DNA of 64,000 nt from Ruegeria_C sp041537925 (GTDB lineage: Bacteria; Pseudomonadota; Alphaproteobacteria; Rhodobacterales; Rhodobacteraceae). A program made the translations under genes and the position numbers. Shown piece by piece: positions 17,943 to 26,759 of the stretch. Under the pieces are notes generated by a model. It was not told the origin of the DNA. It saw only the letters and a program-made list of their open reading frames with translations, and made no database searches. The stretch lies in NCBI RefSeq assembly GCF_041537925.1, contig NZ_JBGOSH010000007.1:124001-188000 (forward strand), read 5' to 3'. How positions within the stretch are numbered: position 1 is the first letter of the stretch; every line of letters begins with the position of its first letter.

Positions 17943-18938
17943 TTAGCCGCAGGACGCTGCTGCGGCACGTGCTGCATCGATGTCGTCCATCGTGAAATGG
18001 CCAGCGTCGATCATCTGTTGATAGACCGGCCCGACTGCTTCCTGGAAACCTGCCAGGGCTTCTGGTGACAACTCGTTGATTTCCATGTGTTTGCCAAGTT
18101 CGCCTACAATGTTGGTCTCGGCATCGCGGTATAGCTTGTCCGACATCGCCATCGCTTCGACAGCAACCTCGTCAAAAGTGGCCTGCAAGTCTTCGGGCAG
18201 ACCGTCGTACCATGCCTTGTTGACAATCAGCGGATCGGGGCCGGTCATGTGGTTCGATAGCGTCAGAAATTTTTGAACTTCGTGAATGTTAAAGTCCCAG
18301 ATGTTTTGCGGCGGGTTATGCTGACCGTCGATTACGCCCTGCTTAAACGCCTGATACGCCTCGGAAAAAGGCATGGCGACCGGAACTGACCCGATGGCGG
18401 TACCCGTGGCGATCATCAGGTCGGATTGAGGCTCACGAATGCGCAGACCTTGCAGATCATCAACCGAAGTTATTGGTTGAACGTTGTTGGTATAGGCCCG
18501 GAAACCTTGGCTGATGCCGGTGGCGGGGATGTGATATCCGTTTTCTTCTGCGCGGGCCTGAACACCCTTAGTGAAGTCCGAGCCCACCAGACATTCCATC
18601 TCATCCCAGTTCGCGACAAGGAACGGTAGTTGATACAGGTTGAATGCACCGGACGCGTCAGCAAAGAAACCACCACGCGTACCCTGCAGCAATCCGGCCG
18701 TCACCTGGTCCATCATTTCGCGCTCGTTACCGAGAGCTGCGCCAAAGAAGTTCTCGACTTCGATGCGACCGTCGGAATGCTTTTCAAGCTCGGTCTTGAA
18801 CCAGTCCATGGACTGAGAACGGATTGAAGTTTCCGGCTGCTCGTTGCCATACTTAAAGGTAAAGTCCGCTGCCAGTACTGTACCGGCTGTCATTATTAGG
18901 CCGGTTACGCTGGCCAGCAATTTGGCTGTGTAGGTCAT
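17943..18938 (-). CDS. dctP: TRAP transporter solute-binding protein (DctP)
   Basis: 331-residue periplasmic receptor. The start at 18938 (MTYTAKLLASVTGLIMTAG) has AGGGAGGATAAC before it and begins a clear signal peptide cleaved near VLAAD; upstream starts would precede this with unrelated sequence. The family pattern is seen in DLQGLRIREPQSDLMIATG and GVIDGQHNPPQNI. It binds a carboxylate-containing ligand, probably the acid sugar or derivative processed by the dehydrogenase and isomerase in the same operon. Confidence 0.93.
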   Translation of the reverse strand: MTYTAKLLASVTGLIMTAGTVLAADFTFKYGNEQPETSIRSQSMDWFKTELEKHSDGRIEVENFFGAALGNEREMMDQVTAGLLQGTRGGFFADASGAFNLYQLPFLVANWDEMECLVGSDFTKGVQARAEENGYHIPATGISQGFRAYTNNVQPITSVDDLQGLRIREPQSDLMIATGTAIGSVPVAMPFSEAYQAFKQGVIDGQHNPPQNIWDFNIHEVQKFLTLSNHMTGPDPLIVNKAWYDGLPEDLQATFDEVAVEAMAMSDKLYRDAETNIVGELGKHMEINELSPEALAGFQEAVGPVYQQMIDAGHFTMDDIDAARAAAASCG

Positions 18939-19068
18939 GTTATCCTCCCTGAACGGGACTCGATCCCGTTGCATGACAGTGGGATAGGCCCCCTCCTGTT
19001 TGGCTGGCAAGAAAAACTGCATCAAATGACGGTATTGATGTTTTTTGATGCTGGTGTGGTTATCTTTG

Positions 19069-19085
19069 AGGATGATTTTGATCCT
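19069..19085. promoter_or_regulatory. Imperfect palindrome in the divergent lacI/dctP promoter region
   Basis: AGGATGATTTTGATCCT has 5-bp arms AGGAT/ATCCT plus inner symmetry, 17 bp in total, placed just before the LacI-type gene. The length suits a LacI-family operator, but this is weaker than the pair at 21175 and 21218. Confidence 0.3.
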
Positions 19086-19100
19086 AAATGATGGTATATT

Positions 19101-20144
19101 ATGTCAATGAACGATGAAGTTCCAAAAATCCTTAAGAAGGCGCGTGTATCCGAGATTGCCAGGATTGCAGGAGTAGGTACCGCCACGGTTGACCGGGTTC
19201 TGAACAACAGATCGAACGTCAAGCCTGAGACCCGCCAGCGCGTATTGCAGGCCAAGCACGCGATCGAATCCGGCGCTCAATTGGACCAGCCAACGCGTCC
19301 CTGGCGATTGAAAATCTTCTTGCCAGAAGAAGCCGGGCCGTCGACAGAATTTCTGGGCGACTGTTTTCAGAATGTCTTCACCAATGGCCGCGCCACCGTC
19401 GAATGCGTGTTTTCCAAGAAACTGGAACCCTCCGTGTTGGCCCGTAAGCTAAGATCCTGCGCCAGTCAGGGTATTGATGCAGTAGGTTTTCAGGCATTGG
19501 ATGATCCGCGGGTTCGCGACGCTGTCGAAGAACTGCACGGGTTGAATATTCCGTGCATCCCGGTCGTATCCGATCTGATCAGCCACGTGTTGGGCCAATT
19601 TGTCGGGACGGACAACATGGCTGCAGGACGAACAGCGGCATATTTTATGGGTCGAATTCTGCGACAATCGGGGGCCGTCGGCGTGATTTCCGGAGAGCAA
19701 CTGTATCGCAATCACTCGGACCGCGAGATGGGATTTCGGTCGGCCTTGAGAAGGGATTTCAACCATCTCCGTGTCGTGGGCACCTATATTGGCCACGATG
19801 ACGTACACGAAAACCGCATGGTCGTTGGTCAGATGCTGGACGAACATCCTGGCCTGCTGGGTATTTACAATGTTGGAGGCGGCAATGAAGGCATTGTGGC
19901 GGCTCTGGCTGATCGCGGCTTAACCGGAGAAATCATGCTGATCGGCCACAACCTCACGCCGAAAACACGTAACTACCTGCTGGAAGGGTCAATGGATATT
20001 GTCATCCACCAGAATATGCGGCGGATCGCTGAACAAGCCGTTCAAACTCTGATCGCGAAACTGGAAAACCGCTCCTATCAGGCAGAGGTCGTTCCGGTTG
20101 AAGTTATCACCCGGGAAAACATCAACGGCGCTACCTTCGGCTGA
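19101..20144 (+). CDS. LacI family transcriptional regulator
   Basis: 347 residues. The N-terminal HTH and hinge (VSEIARIAGVGTATVDRVLN, residues about 15-60) are followed by a periplasmic-binding-like sensor domain similar to sugar-binding LacI members of the substrate-binding type 4 class. It is divergent from dctP across a 162-bp gap, so it likely represses the TRAP/dehydrogenase/isomerase operon until an acid sugar or derivative binds. Its 3' end nearly touches the convergent second LacI gene (3-bp gap). Confidence 0.92.
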   Translation: MSMNDEVPKILKKARVSEIARIAGVGTATVDRVLNNRSNVKPETRQRVLQAKHAIESGAQLDQPTRPWRLKIFLPEEAGPSTEFLGDCFQNVFTNGRATVECVFSKKLEPSVLARKLRSCASQGIDAVGFQALDDPRVRDAVEELHGLNIPCIPVVSDLISHVLGQFVGTDNMAAGRTAAYFMGRILRQSGAVGVISGEQLYRNHSDREMGFRSALRRDFNHLRVVGTYIGHDDVHENRMVVGQMLDEHPGLLGIYNVGGGNEGIVAALADRGLTGEIMLIGHNLTPKTRNYLLEGSMDIVIHQNMRRIAEQAVQTLIAKLENRSYQAEVVPVEVITRENINGATFG

Positions 20145-20147
20145 CGC

Positions 20148-21164
20148 TCACAGGTTTTCAGATGTGCAGAGATAGAACGGAATAGTTCCTATCTGTGCCT
20201 GAAACGGTTTTCCCGCAAGACACCGGGACATTAGGTAGGTCACGCGATCGGCAACCTGATCCAACGGGTTGTTTATCACCATATCGACACTGCTATCGGC
20301 AAGTGCTGCTTCGGTTACCGGCGTTCGTTCATGGCAGATGTAAAAAACGTCCCGTGCGCGCCCCGCTTCGCGCAGCGCCTTCAATGCTCCACTCACTCCG
20401 CCGCCACAGTGATAAATACCTGAGAGGTCTTTGTGGGCCTGCAGCAGTTCTGCCGTGGCTTCATATGCAACCGCGGCGTCATCCAGATACACCACCGAGT
20501 CTCGAAGGGGCTTCTGAGGCGCAAATTCGCGCATGTAGCTCCTGAACCCGCTCTCAAGCGCTTCGTGCCCCAGATATCTATGTGAACCAATCAAGATGCC
20601 AACGGCGCCTTCGGCTTGATTGAGCCGCGCCATTGCCCAACCTGCCGTCCGCCCGGCTTTTCGACTATCGATCCCGACATAAGCGGTAACGTCCGGGGAA
20701 GAAAGCGGCGAAAGTAGTGCAAAGACAGGTACATCAAGACTGGCAATCGCGCGGTTGACCTCCGGATGGTCAATCGCAACCAAGCCTATGGTGTCCACTT
20801 TGCCGTGCATATCGATTATCGCGGCTGCAAGCCCGGATGGCGACAGGCTTTCGACATACCGGATCACAACACTCGCCCGGATGCTGCGAAGCTGCTCTGC
20901 CTGTCGCTGCAATTCGGCTGCCAGCTCGCGATAAAACCACTTGCTTTCCTTTTGCAGGATGAAACCCAGCCGTTTTGCTGGTGCCATTTCCTCAACACGT
21001 CGTCGCAACAATCCTGACGAGCGATAACCCAACGCATCTGCCGCTGACAGCACCCGCGCAGATGTCGCCGCAGAAACAGGTGCGCGCGCATTCAGCACGC
21101 GGTCTACCGTTGCGACGCCAACCCCCGCCCTTTCTGCAACGTCTTTGAGTGTAACACGGGCCAT
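20148..21164 (-). CDS. LacI family transcriptional regulator
   Basis: 338 residues from the ATG at 21164 (MARVTLKDVAERAGVGVATVDR), chosen because GGAG lies just before it and LacI HTH domains start this way; ATGs at 21176 and 21191 fall in the operator. The sensor domain follows from about residue 65. It shares the ATVDRVLN hinge type with the neighbouring LacI protein. It is divergent from the desaturase/Rieske pair, and two matching 17-bp palindromes lie in the gap, which makes control of that pair and itself likely. Confidence 0.92.
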   Translation of the reverse strand: MARVTLKDVAERAGVGVATVDRVLNARAPVSAATSARVLSAADALGYRSSGLLRRRVEEMAPAKRLGFILQKESKWFYRELAAELQRQAEQLRSIRASVVIRYVESLSPSGLAAAIIDMHGKVDTIGLVAIDHPEVNRAIASLDVPVFALLSPLSSPDVTAYVGIDSRKAGRTAGWAMARLNQAEGAVGILIGSHRYLGHEALESGFRSYMREFAPQKPLRDSVVYLDDAAVAYEATAELLQAHKDLSGIYHCGGGVSGALKALREAGRARDVFYICHERTPVTEAALADSSVDMVINNPLDQVADRVTYLMSRCLAGKPFQAQIGTIPFYLCTSENL

Positions 21165-21174
21165 AGCGCGCTCC

Positions 21175-21191
21175 ATGATAGAAATTATCAT
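21175..21191. promoter_or_regulatory. LacI-type operator 1
   Basis: ATGATA-GAAAT-TATCAT, a 6-5-6 palindrome 11 bp upstream of the lacI start. It differs from the second palindrome at 21218 only in the central base, which supports a real regulator-binding site. Confidence 0.75.
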
Positions 21192-21217
21192 TAATTCTAA
21201 GCCTGGTTTTGAGAAAA

Positions 21218-21234
21218 ATGATAGAAAATATCAT
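21218..21234. promoter_or_regulatory. LacI-type operator 2
   Basis: ATGATA-GAAAA-TATCAT, start-to-start distance 43 bp (about four helical turns) from operator 1 and 45 bp upstream of the desaturase start. The paired layout suits cooperative binding or a small loop. Confidence 0.75.
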
Positions 21235-21278
21235 CCCGGGTTTGACGTATCAGGCACTCCTCGGCTGTGCTTGCCGCC

Positions 21279-22388
21279 ATGAATGCAGAAAAGGAACCCG
21301 ATGTGACCAAGTACGATACCCTGCCATGGCGGGATTATTCGCTGACTGGCCGGGACAGCGGCCCAAGCTTTACACCGAAGCAGTGGTATTCCACTCCAGT
21401 CCCCCGGAAACGGATGAAGGAACTGATGAAGCGCCGCGATGCTCCGGCCCTGATCGATTACGGGATCTGGCTGGGGTTGGTGTTGGCAACAGGTGCTCTG
21501 GTCGTTCTGACCTGGGGTACGTGGTGGGCCGTCCCTTCTGTCATCCTCTACGGGGTGTTTTACGGATCCTGCGCAGACAGCCGCTGGCATGAATGCTGCC
21601 ATGGCACCGTGTTCAAAACGCCAAGGCTGAACACAACAGCCTATCAGCTGGCCTCATTCATGTCCCTGAAGAACCCATATCTTTGGCGGTGGAGCCATAC
21701 ACGCCATCACACGGATACGGTAATCGTCGGAAAAGACCCCGAGATTGCGTTTCCCCGGCCTCCGCATCCACTCAACATCCTCTGGAACATGTTGCACCTG
21801 CAGTCTGGCTGGAACGAGTTGAAAAAGATGTTTTGGCTGGCGGCTGGTCGATTGACCAAAGATCAAAAAACCTTCCTCATCGAAGCCGACCGCTCAAAAG
21901 CCTTTTGGGCGTCGCGTGTTCACCTCGCAATCCTCGCGATGACATTTGTTTTGGCAATGGTGCTGCAATCATGGCTGCCCATTGTGCTGATCGGCGGTCC
22001 CACTTTCTATGGTTCGTGGCTGCATCACCTGCTGGCATCACTGCAGCATGCCGGGCTGGCAGAAGACGTCCCCGATCACCGATTGAACTCGCGGACTGTC
22101 TACATGAACAGGTTCTTTCGCTTCGTGTATTCGAACATGAACTACCATGTGGAACACCACATGTACCCCATGGTGCCGTTTTATAATCTGCCTGCCTTGC
22201 ACGAAGAACTCAAAGACGACTGCCCACCGGCCTATTCGGGAACACTGGCGGCGTTTCGCGAAATGCTCCCGGCCATTCTGATCCAGCGGCGCGATCCGTT
22301 CTACTTTGTCGACCGCAAGCAGTTGCTGCCCGAGGCCGCGAACCCAAGCCCAGAATACACTCGACCAACAGCCATAGCGGCTGAGTGA
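21279..22388 (+). CDS. Membrane fatty acid desaturase/hydroxylase family protein (MocD-like)
   Basis: 369 residues from the ATG at 21279; a GTG at 21267 is a possible earlier start and neither has a strong ribosome site. Histidine boxes that bind the di-iron centre are visible: HECCH (104-108), HTRHH (140-144) and HVEHH (290-294), set between hydrophobic segments. The enzyme class inserts oxygen into or desaturates a C-H bond at the membrane. The next gene encodes a MocE-type Rieske ferredoxin that can supply electrons; rhizopine loci of rhizobia use the same pair. No MocF reductase is seen here. The true substrate is unknown. Confidence 0.85.
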   Translation: MNAEKEPDVTKYDTLPWRDYSLTGRDSGPSFTPKQWYSTPVPRKRMKELMKRRDAPALIDYGIWLGLVLATGALVVLTWGTWWAVPSVILYGVFYGSCADSRWHECCHGTVFKTPRLNTTAYQLASFMSLKNPYLWRWSHTRHHTDTVIVGKDPEIAFPRPPHPLNILWNMLHLQSGWNELKKMFWLAAGRLTKDQKTFLIEADRSKAFWASRVHLAILAMTFVLAMVLQSWLPIVLIGGPTFYGSWLHHLLASLQHAGLAEDVPDHRLNSRTVYMNRFFRFVYSNMNYHVEHHMYPMVPFYNLPALHEELKDDCPPAYSGTLAAFREMLPAILIQRRDPFYFVDRKQLLPEAANPSPEYTRPTAIAAE

Positions 22389-22415
22389 CCCAATCCCCGG
22401 AATACAGGAAAGCCT

Positions 22416-22730
22416 ATGACGAACTGGACCCGCGCCTGCGCTTGCGATGACATCGAAACCGAAGACCTTATCCGTTATGACAATGGCGATCGTACCTTTG
22501 CCATCTACCGAAGCCCCGAGGACGAGTTTTACTGCACCGACGGCTTGTGCACTCATGAAGAAGTGCATCTGGAAGACGGTCTGTTGATCGATCATCTGAT
22601 CGAATGTCCCATGCACAACGGCCAATTCGACTATCGCACCGGCGAGGCAAAGCGCTCACCGGTCTGTGTGAATCTGAAAACCTACCCCGTTAAGGTCGAA
22701 GGCGGAGATGTCTTCATCGATATCGGGTGA
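22416..22730 (+). CDS. Rieske-type 2Fe-2S ferredoxin (MocE-like)
   Basis: 104 residues. Cluster ligands are CTHEEVHLEDG (C-T-H) and ECPMHNG (C-P-M-H), the normal Rieske pair with 18 or so residues between them. It is a soluble electron carrier for oxygenases. It follows the desaturase-like gene by 27 bp, so it most likely reduces that di-iron enzyme. It resembles MocE of rhizopine catabolism; the reductase partner is absent from the window, so it may be borrowed from elsewhere. Confidence 0.92.
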   Translation: MTNWTRACACDDIETEDLIRYDNGDRTFAIYRSPEDEFYCTDGLCTHEEVHLEDGLLIDHLIECPMHNGQFDYRTGEAKRSPVCVNLKTYPVKVEGGDVFIDIG

Positions 22731-22734
22731 CGCC

Positions 22735-22833
22735 ATGAAGCGGATTTATGATTGGGACGCGAAGTTCTCGCTTAGAAACTACACCGCATCAGACCTGCGG
22801 GCACCGTACTTGTGGCTCTCCGTCGTGGAATAA
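22735..22833 (+). pseudogene. Truncated start of a third desaturase-operon gene
   Basis: An ATG 4 bp after the Rieske gene opens a 32-residue frame beginning MKRIYDWDAKFSLRNYTASD. The tight spacing suggests a real third operon gene. Its first 25 or so residues look native, then the frame ends early at TAA in what appears to be foreign sequence. The TASDLRA segment reminds me of the N-terminus of ketopantoate hydroxymethyltransferases, but this is weak. Confidence 0.45.
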
Positions 22834-23647
22834 GGAGGGGTGGCGAAGGTCATCCGCAGTCAATCCAAAAAAGCTACACGCTGTAGAATGGCCTCGTAAA
22901 GGCGACTTCTCTCCAACATATGCGACATCTGCGCCGTTTCTTAGCGCCTAAGAGCCACTTGCTTGAGTTTGGCACTTTGATGGATTGAGCTACTGCGCCC
23001 TGACTAGGTTCCACGATTTCTCAGTGACTAATGTCTGCTATTAGGAAGCTGCAGCGCGGCGGGAGCCGACTTGCCCAGCGGCGGCAATGGGCCGGAGAAC
23101 GATACAAGCTATGCCTGCTCCTAGACTCGCTAGCCCGCAGAGGCACTGCGTGTCTGCCCTGAGCCCGAGCAGATCATTGGCTTGCCAACGGCAAGGACCC
23201 GACCAAGGTCTACTCAACTTGGACCATCGCATCGGCGCCTGGTAAATCGGACCTCCAGCCCCATCTGGGGCTGGAGGTCCGATGTTCGATCTTTCGAGCG
23301 GCTATCTGGCCCCACCACGATGCGGATCTGTTTGCGCAGGTTCGAGAAGCTTTCGAACCGCACGACGTCCACCGCCTCATCGAGATCAATCACCAGCCGG
23401 AACCAACCCGGACGCAGTTGCTCGACCAATAGAAAGGTCCCCTTGAAAGGCTGCGAGAGATAGTACCCTGTTAGAAACGACGTCCCGCATCAAGGATTGG
23501 CATCCAACAGACGAGGTTTCACAAGGTCTGGCCTGAAATCCAGGCGTTTGAATGACCGCACTTAAATTCTCCAACTCCCATTTCGAGAGCGGCAATTTGT
23601 TGCTACCAATTTGAAGAAGTAGCCGCGGCAGTTAGTTCGATATTTGA
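22834..23647. other. Gene-poor interval with a strong hairpin
   Basis: About 800 bp without a convincing gene. Short frames on both strands lack ribosome-binding sites and known motifs. The sequence starts at the point where the third operon gene is truncated, so it may be scrambled IS or plasmid debris. The only clear structure is the perfect hairpin at 23247-23282. Confidence 0.6.
23247..23282. repeat. Perfect 16-bp inverted repeat with 4-nt loop
   Basis: TCGGACCTCCAGCCCC at 23247-23262, loop ATCT, exact complement at 23267-23282. The stem is GC-rich and has no T-run on either side, so it is not a standard terminator. A recombination site, a replication-related hairpin or an IS end are options. 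Confidence 0.75.
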
Positions 23648-25834
23648 ATGATGAGCCTGAGTGATCAGATTGAACGTCTTCGCATCAAAAATGCGCTGCG
23701 TGTTGCGCTGGTCATGGTCCTGTGTATCGGGTTCGCGGCGCTGTTGGGCACGCGGACCGGCGTGTTTGTCATATTCCCGGTGTTGGTGATTTCATTCATG
23801 ATGCATGATGAATCCCCCATGGCAGGGCTTTCTCTGCTTGCGGGATCCGCTTTGGGTGCAGTTATCTCATTTGTCACAATCGATCTCCTGCTGACCGCCC
23901 GGCCCCTGTTTCTGCTCGCTACGCTAGTAGTGACTTGCATTCTGGGCTATTGGGCTGCTCAGGGCTTTCGTGGGCGCTGGCCGTGGGCGTTTGCCGCCTT
24001 TTTCGCCAACCTGATCGTTGTCGGCGCCGCTTTTGCCGCCATCGGGGGGGCGGAGTTGGGTGAGCACGACGCCTTTCACTGGACCTTGGAAATCGGTATT
24101 GGCCTAGCGGTAACCTGGCTGGTTATGCTGTGCCTCTGGCCGGCGCCAAGCTCGCGCGATCTTGACAATCTGTGCTTAGGTATCGCGCAGGAATGTGCCG
24201 TGTTGCTGAACCGGACCGCAGAGCGCTTGGAGGCCGGGCAAGTGATTTCCTATCACCCAAGCCCGGTCAGCCTTATGAACTTTGGCAAGTGGCGGCATCA
24301 GGTTGATAGCCTGAAATGGCGTTACCGGGGAGAGCGGCAGCACTATGACGCGATCCGCCAGCGTATGCGCAATTTGATGCTGTCATACGTCAATGTCCGC
24401 CACATGGAGCGCACCTTGCAGGATATGCCAATGGGTGACGAGGTGGGCGAGGTCCGTGCCGCCATGGCATCGGTCCTGCGTGGCCTTGCTCAGGGAATGA
24501 GCGACCCCAGCGGCATGGGTGCCTTTGATGCGCCTTTGAGAGTCATTGATCGCTGCAGGATTGTTGCAGCGGAGAACCTGCAGGAACCCGACAGCGAGTT
24601 GAGGCGGTTGCCGTCCAAATTGGCAGCCTTCACGACGGCAGCGCGCGAGTTGCTGGGCAATCTTGCGGCGCTTGCCAACCCCGAGATGTCCGAGGCACCG
24701 ATCCCCGTCGAGCCATCAACAGCAGGACAGCCGGCGCTGATTGCGCGCGACAGCGCGAGAGCTGCGCTCAAACTCACGCTGGGCGTTGCCGTGGCGCTGC
24801 TGCTTCATCTGATTTCCTTTGTGCCGGCCGGTGCCTATCTGGTGCTTGGGTTGGTTGTGGTGATGGTGCAACCCAACCTCGGAAAATCTCATCTGCGGGT
24901 CCGCCTGTGGTTTCCGGGTGTGCTGGCGGGCTCGGCCTACAGCCTCTTGGGGTTGGGACTGATCTCTGTCGCGCCGCACTTTCCGCTTTTGCTGGCATGG
25001 CTTGCTGCGGGGTTTCTGATCGGAGCCTATATTGGTGCGGGGCATGACCGGATCTCCTATTCCGGATTTCAGATTTGCATCGGTATTGCGGTCATTCTCG
25101 GCACTGCGGCCTTTCCGGTTGCAACCGTGATTTCCGCCGAGGAGCGGGTGTTGGGTGCCGTTCTGGGATTTGTCGTTGCATTGGTGATCGGGCAAAACCT
25201 CTGGCCCGAGCATCCGGCTGATATGTTGCGAAAGAACGTCGCAGACAATTTGCGGGCCTTAACGCCAGCCCTGCAGCGCATCTGTTCGGCCAAAGACCCC
25301 GATCCGGCCCTGTTGAATGCGCATCTGCTGCGCCTGCAGACGGACGTGCAGACAGACTTCGCGCTGCTCTATGACTTCAGCTACATGTTGCGCGGAAAAA
25401 TCCGCGCGAAATATGACTATGGTGGCATGACCCATGCAACCGGCAACATGTTTCACCAGATGTGGACGTTGCATCAGGCCTTGCAACGCATCAAAGATCC
25501 CGAAACCAGCCGGGCAATGATTGCGCCGACCGCCTGCGCCCTGGATGAGGTGCGCCATTTGGTCAACGCTCTGGCAGACGAATTGACAGTGGGGGGCGTT
25601 TCGGAGGACGGAAGAATTCGCTCACGGCTCGCCGCCTTGGATGCAGCGATAGAAGAGGTCAAATCGATGCCGGTAGAAGCAAGAGAGAGCCAACGTGCGT
25701 GGCTCTTTGGTGTCAACTTCATTCGCGAGATGCGCCATCAGCTAGCATTGGTGGTGACGTCGATAGAAGCAGAAAATACGCCGATCCTGCCGGATACCTC
25801 AAAATTGGCGCTCACATATGAAGGGGTAGGATGA
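23648..25834 (+). CDS. FUSC family inner-membrane protein (aromatic acid exporter AaeB-like)
   Basis: 728 residues with two membrane blocks: residues about 15-175 and 370-520, each of roughly six helices, separated and followed by soluble helical regions. This layout is that of the FUSC/YccS/AaeB family, which exports aromatic carboxylic acids or related toxic compounds. The start is ATGATG at 23648/23651. The stop overlaps the start of the HlyD-type gene (ATGA), so the two are translationally coupled and form an AaeAB-like efflux pair. The regulator is not apparent nearby. Confidence 0.88.
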   Translation: MMSLSDQIERLRIKNALRVALVMVLCIGFAALLGTRTGVFVIFPVLVISFMMHDESPMAGLSLLAGSALGAVISFVTIDLLLTARPLFLLATLVVTCILGYWAAQGFRGRWPWAFAAFFANLIVVGAAFAAIGGAELGEHDAFHWTLEIGIGLAVTWLVMLCLWPAPSSRDLDNLCLGIAQECAVLLNRTAERLEAGQVISYHPSPVSLMNFGKWRHQVDSLKWRYRGERQHYDAIRQRMRNLMLSYVNVRHMERTLQDMPMGDEVGEVRAAMASVLRGLAQGMSDPSGMGAFDAPLRVIDRCRIVAAENLQEPDSELRRLPSKLAAFTTAARELLGNLAALANPEMSEAPIPVEPSTAGQPALIARDSARAALKLTLGVAVALLLHLISFVPAGAYLVLGLVVVMVQPNLGKSHLRVRLWFPGVLAGSAYSLLGLGLISVAPHFPLLLAWLAAGFLIGAYIGAGHDRISYSGFQICIGIAVILGTAAFPVATVISAEERVLGAVLGFVVALVIGQNLWPEHPADMLRKNVADNLRALTPALQRICSAKDPDPALLNAHLLRLQTDVQTDFALLYDFSYMLRGKIRAKYDYGGMTHATGNMFHQMWTLHQALQRIKDPETSRAMIAPTACALDEVRHLVNALADELTVGGVSEDGRIRSRLAALDAAIEEVKSMPVEARESQRAWLFGVNFIREMRHQLALVVTSIEAENTPILPDTSKLALTYEGVG

Positions 25835-26703
25835 TGGCGGTACTGAAGCACGGTATGACAACGATCAGATTCTGGGTAACTCTATTATTTTGCCTGATAA
25901 TTTTTCTTTTCATCTACTACGTTGTATCCGACCGCTTCACGCCGATGACGCGGGACGCCTATGTACAGGCAGCCGTTATCCCGGTGGTCCCGCAGGTGTC
26001 CGGTGAGGTGGTCGAGGTTCTTGTCGAAGATGGTGCCAAGGTCCAAAAAGGTGACCCTCTGTTCCGCATTGATCCGCAGGCCTACCAACTTGAAGTGGAC
26101 CGTCTGAAGGCCAAGTTGGATCAGGCGGAATTGTCGCTCAATCGGCAGGAGGCCGCAGATAGTGAGCGGGCTGAAATTCGGCAGATCAAGTCAATGCTTG
26201 CCAAAGCCAATCTCAGCTTGACGCAAACGACGGTCAGGGCGTCCGCTTACGGGTTTGTCGACAACCTGCAGCTGCATGCAGGTGCCTACGCGACTGATGG
26301 CAAGTCAGTGATGACGCTTGTCGATGCAGAGAATTGGTGGATTGTCGCAAATTTCGAGGAAAACGCACTGTCGGTCATTCAGGACGGCCAGAAAGTGGAA
26401 TTTGGTCTTTATATGTTACCCGGGCAGGTGTTCGCAGGTCGGGTGGAAAGCATCGGCTGGGGCGTGGAAAGAGGGCAGGGCGTAGCCTCAGGAAGCCTAC
26501 CGCAAGTTCACAACCCCTCCCGGTGGGTCAGTTTCTCTCAGAGGTTTCAGGTGCGGGTCGCGCCGGAAGGTCCGGTCACAGAGCAGCCCCTCAGGGTTGG
26601 TGCGACAGCGCGGGTGGTCGTTTTCTCAGAAGATCAAGGGATGATGAACGCGCTTGCTCGGTGGCTGATCAGGCTGTCTGCAACAACAGATTACCTTTAT
26701 TGA
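25831..26703 (+). CDS. HlyD/AaeA-type membrane fusion protein
   Basis: 290 residues. One N-terminal membrane segment (residues about 12-34) is followed by the biotinyl-lipoyl half-domains (VSGEVVEVLVEDGAKVQKGD and TVRASAYGFVDNL), a helical hairpin between them and a beta-barrel region. It bridges the inner-membrane FUSC pump across the periplasm. The ATG at 25831 overlaps the stop of the pump gene, and GGGGTAGG precedes it. The helical hairpin is short, as in AaeA/EmrA-like proteins that work without, or with a shared, outer-membrane channel. Confidence 0.9.
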   Translation: MMAVLKHGMTTIRFWVTLLFCLIIFLFIYYVVSDRFTPMTRDAYVQAAVIPVVPQVSGEVVEVLVEDGAKVQKGDPLFRIDPQAYQLEVDRLKAKLDQAELSLNRQEAADSERAEIRQIKSMLAKANLSLTQTTVRASAYGFVDNLQLHAGAYATDGKSVMTLVDAENWWIVANFEENALSVIQDGQKVEFGLYMLPGQVFAGRVESIGWGVERGQGVASGSLPQVHNPSRWVSFSQRFQVRVAPEGPVTEQPLRVGATARVVVFSEDQGMMNALARWLIRLSATTDYLY

Positions 26704-26759
26704 TCAGAATACCCCCGAGGTCGTTTCGGGGCAATCAGATTGGATCAGCGACCCTACAA

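Noticed and set aside
23214..23429. 71-codon minus-strand frame in the empty region
   Set aside because: It runs through the perfect hairpin and has no ribosome site or recognised motif; kept as non-coding.
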